DNA of 64,000 nt, from NCBI GenBank assembly GCA_963836405.1, contig CAWIJL010000012.1, positions 62,001 through 126,000 of the forward strand, in the 5' to 3' direction. The notes beneath the pieces are model-generated. The model saw only the letters and a list, made by a program, of their open reading frames with translations, ran no database searches and had not been told where the DNA came from. Shown in pieces: positions 62,837 through 64,000 of the stretch (positions within the stretch are counted from its first letter, which is position 1; each line of letters begins with the position of its first letter). A program made the position numbers and the translations under genes. This DNA comes from CAWIJJ01 sp963836405. Its GTDB lineage: Bacteria > Acidobacteriota > Terriglobia > Bryobacterales > Bryobacteraceae.

Positions 62837-64000
62837 ATGCGTACCCTGACTTGGATGATATTGCTGTCGGTGGCCGCGGCCGGATCCACGATGGCCGAAA
62901 CACGACGGATGAGCCGCGCGGAATTGCGGGACCGGATTGAAGGCGGCTGGGCCGGACAGATGATCGGCGTCAGCTTCGGCGCGCCCACCGAGTTCCGCTT
63001 CAACGGCAAGCTCGTGCCGCTGGACCGGCTGCCGCAATGGAAGCCGGAGATGGTTTCCAACTCGCTCGGCCAGGACGACCTCTACGTGGACATGACGTTC
63101 GCGAAGGTGCTGGATGACAAGGGCGTGCATGCCACCACAGACGATTTCGGCGCCATGTTCCGGGAAGCGAAGTACCGGCTGTGGCACGCCAATCTGGCGG
63201 CGCGGCGCGCGCTGAAACGCGGCGTTTCGGCGGAACTCTCGGGAACGCCGAAGTACAATGCGCACGCCAACGACATCGACTTTCAAATCGAGGCGGACTT
63301 CATCGGACTGATGGCGCCGGGGCTCCCGCAATGGGGCAACGAGATGGCGCTGCGCGCCGGGCGCGTGATGAATACGGGCGACGGGATCATCGGCGGCATG
63401 TTCATGTCGGCCATGTACAGCGCGGCCTTTTTCGAGTCCGACCCGCGCCGGGTGGTGGAGGCGGGCCTCGCTTCCATGCCGCCGGCGAGTCCGTACGCGA
63501 AAGTGATCCGGGACGTACTGCAATGGTCGAAGCAGTACCCGGACGATTGGGAAAAGGTGTGGGCGATGGTGAACGAGAAGTGGGACAAGCGCGAGCCGTG
63601 TCCGGAAGGCGCGCTGCTGCCGTTCAACATCGATGCCAAAATCAACGGCGCGTACGTGGCGTTGGGGCTGCTCTACGGCAAGGGGGATTTCGGGAAGACG
63701 GTGGAGATCGCCACGCGCGGCGGCCAGGATTCGGACTGCAACCCGGCGAGCGCGGGCGGAATCCTCGGAGTGATGCTGGGATACCGGCGGATTCCGGACG
63801 CGTGGAAGAGCGGCATACCGGCCATCTCCGACAAGAAATTCAGCTACACGGATTTCACCTATCCGGAGATTGTGGCGAGCACGGAGAAGCGCGCGCTGGC
63901 GCTGATCGAAGCGACGGGCGGCAAGGTGGGCGCGGACGCGGTGGAGATCGCGGTGCAAAAACCGAAGCCGCTGCCGGTACCGTTGTGGGACGACTACGGA
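62837..64000 (+). CDS. Secreted ADP-ribosylglycohydrolase-fold protein, runs off window
   Basis: 388 residues are visible and the 3' end is outside the window. A signal peptide (MRTLTWMILLSVAAAGSTMA) precedes an ADP-ribosylglycohydrolase fold: RDRIEGGWAGQMIGVSFGAPTEF, SLGQDDLYVDMTFAKVL, HANDIDFQIEADFIGLMAPG, NTGDGIIGGMFMSAMYSAAF and GGQDSDCNPASAGGILGVMLGYR. The acidic residues in QDDLYVDM and GQDSDCN are the usual magnesium ligands. The export signal and the ribokinase operon suggest removal of ribose from a nucleoside or ADP-ribosyl compound outside the cell. AGGAGG lies about 6 bases before ATG 62837. Confidence 0.87.
   Translation, partial: MRTLTWMILLSVAAAGSTMAETRRMSRAELRDRIEGGWAGQMIGVSFGAPTEFRFNGKLVPLDRLPQWKPEMVSNSLGQDDLYVDMTFAKVLDDKGVHATTDDFGAMFREAKYRLWHANLAARRALKRGVSAELSGTPKYNAHANDIDFQIEADFIGLMAPGLPQWGNEMALRAGRVMNTGDGIIGGMFMSAMYSAAFFESDPRRVVEAGLASMPPASPYAKVIRDVLQWSKQYPDDWEKVWAMVNEKWDKREPCPEGALLPFNIDAKINGAYVALGLLYGKGDFGKTVEIATRGGQDSDCNPASAGGILGVMLGYRRIPDAWKSGIPAISDKKFSYTDFTYPEIVASTEKRALALIEATGGKVGADAVEIAVQKPKPLPVPLWDDYG

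Noticed and set aside
1..64000. CRISPR arrays, tRNA or rRNA genes, prophage
   Set aside because: No regularly spaced repeats, no cloverleaf with a GTTCGAATC-type arm and no phage structural genes were seen on reading both strands.

Overview
The window is GC-rich, densely coded bacterial chromosome. No rRNA or tRNA gene was seen, so taxonomy is inferred from gene content: a PadR-type repressor, Tat-exported Gfo/Idh/MocA and TIM-barrel proteins, secreted PQQ and cytochrome c pairs, an ImuA/ImuB/DnaE2 mutasome with a short ImuB, and an ECF sigma factor coupled to a Ser/Thr kinase. Together these point to an acidobacterium, most likely of the Solibacter/Bryobacter type.

Layout. 1-2.4 kb: an IS1380-type insertion sequence abuts the C-terminal third of uvrA, whose N-terminal part is absent here. 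2.4-6.5 kb: MDR oxidoreductase with an XRE-cupin regulator, divergent from DUF378, fasciclin and SDR/DUF2867 genes. 6.9-12.5 kb: a FadL-like outer-membrane protein followed by two translationally coupled hybrid histidine kinases. 12.8-16.7 kb: ornithine cyclodeaminase-like protein, ispG, YjbQ, DUF2203, CYTH. 16.7-19.4 kb: 3D-domain lipoprotein with an unknown secreted partner, then a mannonate dehydratase-like enzyme. 19.5-24.5 kb: imuA-imuB-dnaE2. 24.5-29.4 kb: GH36-like hydrolase, glyoxalase, membrane protein, kinase/sigma pair, fabG. 29.5-33.6 kb: ubiD, padR, FAH hydratase, an OsmC-family gene interrupted by one in-frame UGA, and a secreted TIM-barrel protein. 33.6-34.8 kb: terC under a yybP-ykoY manganese riboswitch. 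34.9-39.4 kb: Gld-like ABC exporter. 39.4-41.3 kb: NAD salvage pair. 41.8-42.6 kb: ctaB with an internal deletion. 42.8-47.1 kb: oxidoreductase, a tiny membrane protein, diheme cytochrome c and PQQ protein. 47.1-53.0 kb: esterase, GAF-PP2C phosphatase, deoC-rpiB with microcompartment-like N-terminal extensions, and a Ni/Co transporter. 53.0-60.8 kb: lysA, phospholipase C-like, glutaminase-like, M28 peptidase, aminotransferase. 60.9-64.0 kb: ribokinase, sugar transporter and a secreted ADP-ribosylglycohydrolase-fold protein, apparently one ribose/nucleoside operon.

Two points matter most. First, the OsmC gene at 32.25-32.72 kb has UGA exactly where the family has its first catalytic cysteine, with a bacterial SECIS-like hairpin just downstream and the second catalytic cysteine intact. 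It is a strong selenoprotein candidate. Second, about 16 one-base frameshifts interrupt otherwise well conserved genes, about 14 of them between 45 and 57.4 kb. This looks more like indel error in the assembly than gene decay, and it affects how deoC, rpiB, the Ni/Co transporter, the PQQ protein and the glutaminase-like gene should be read.
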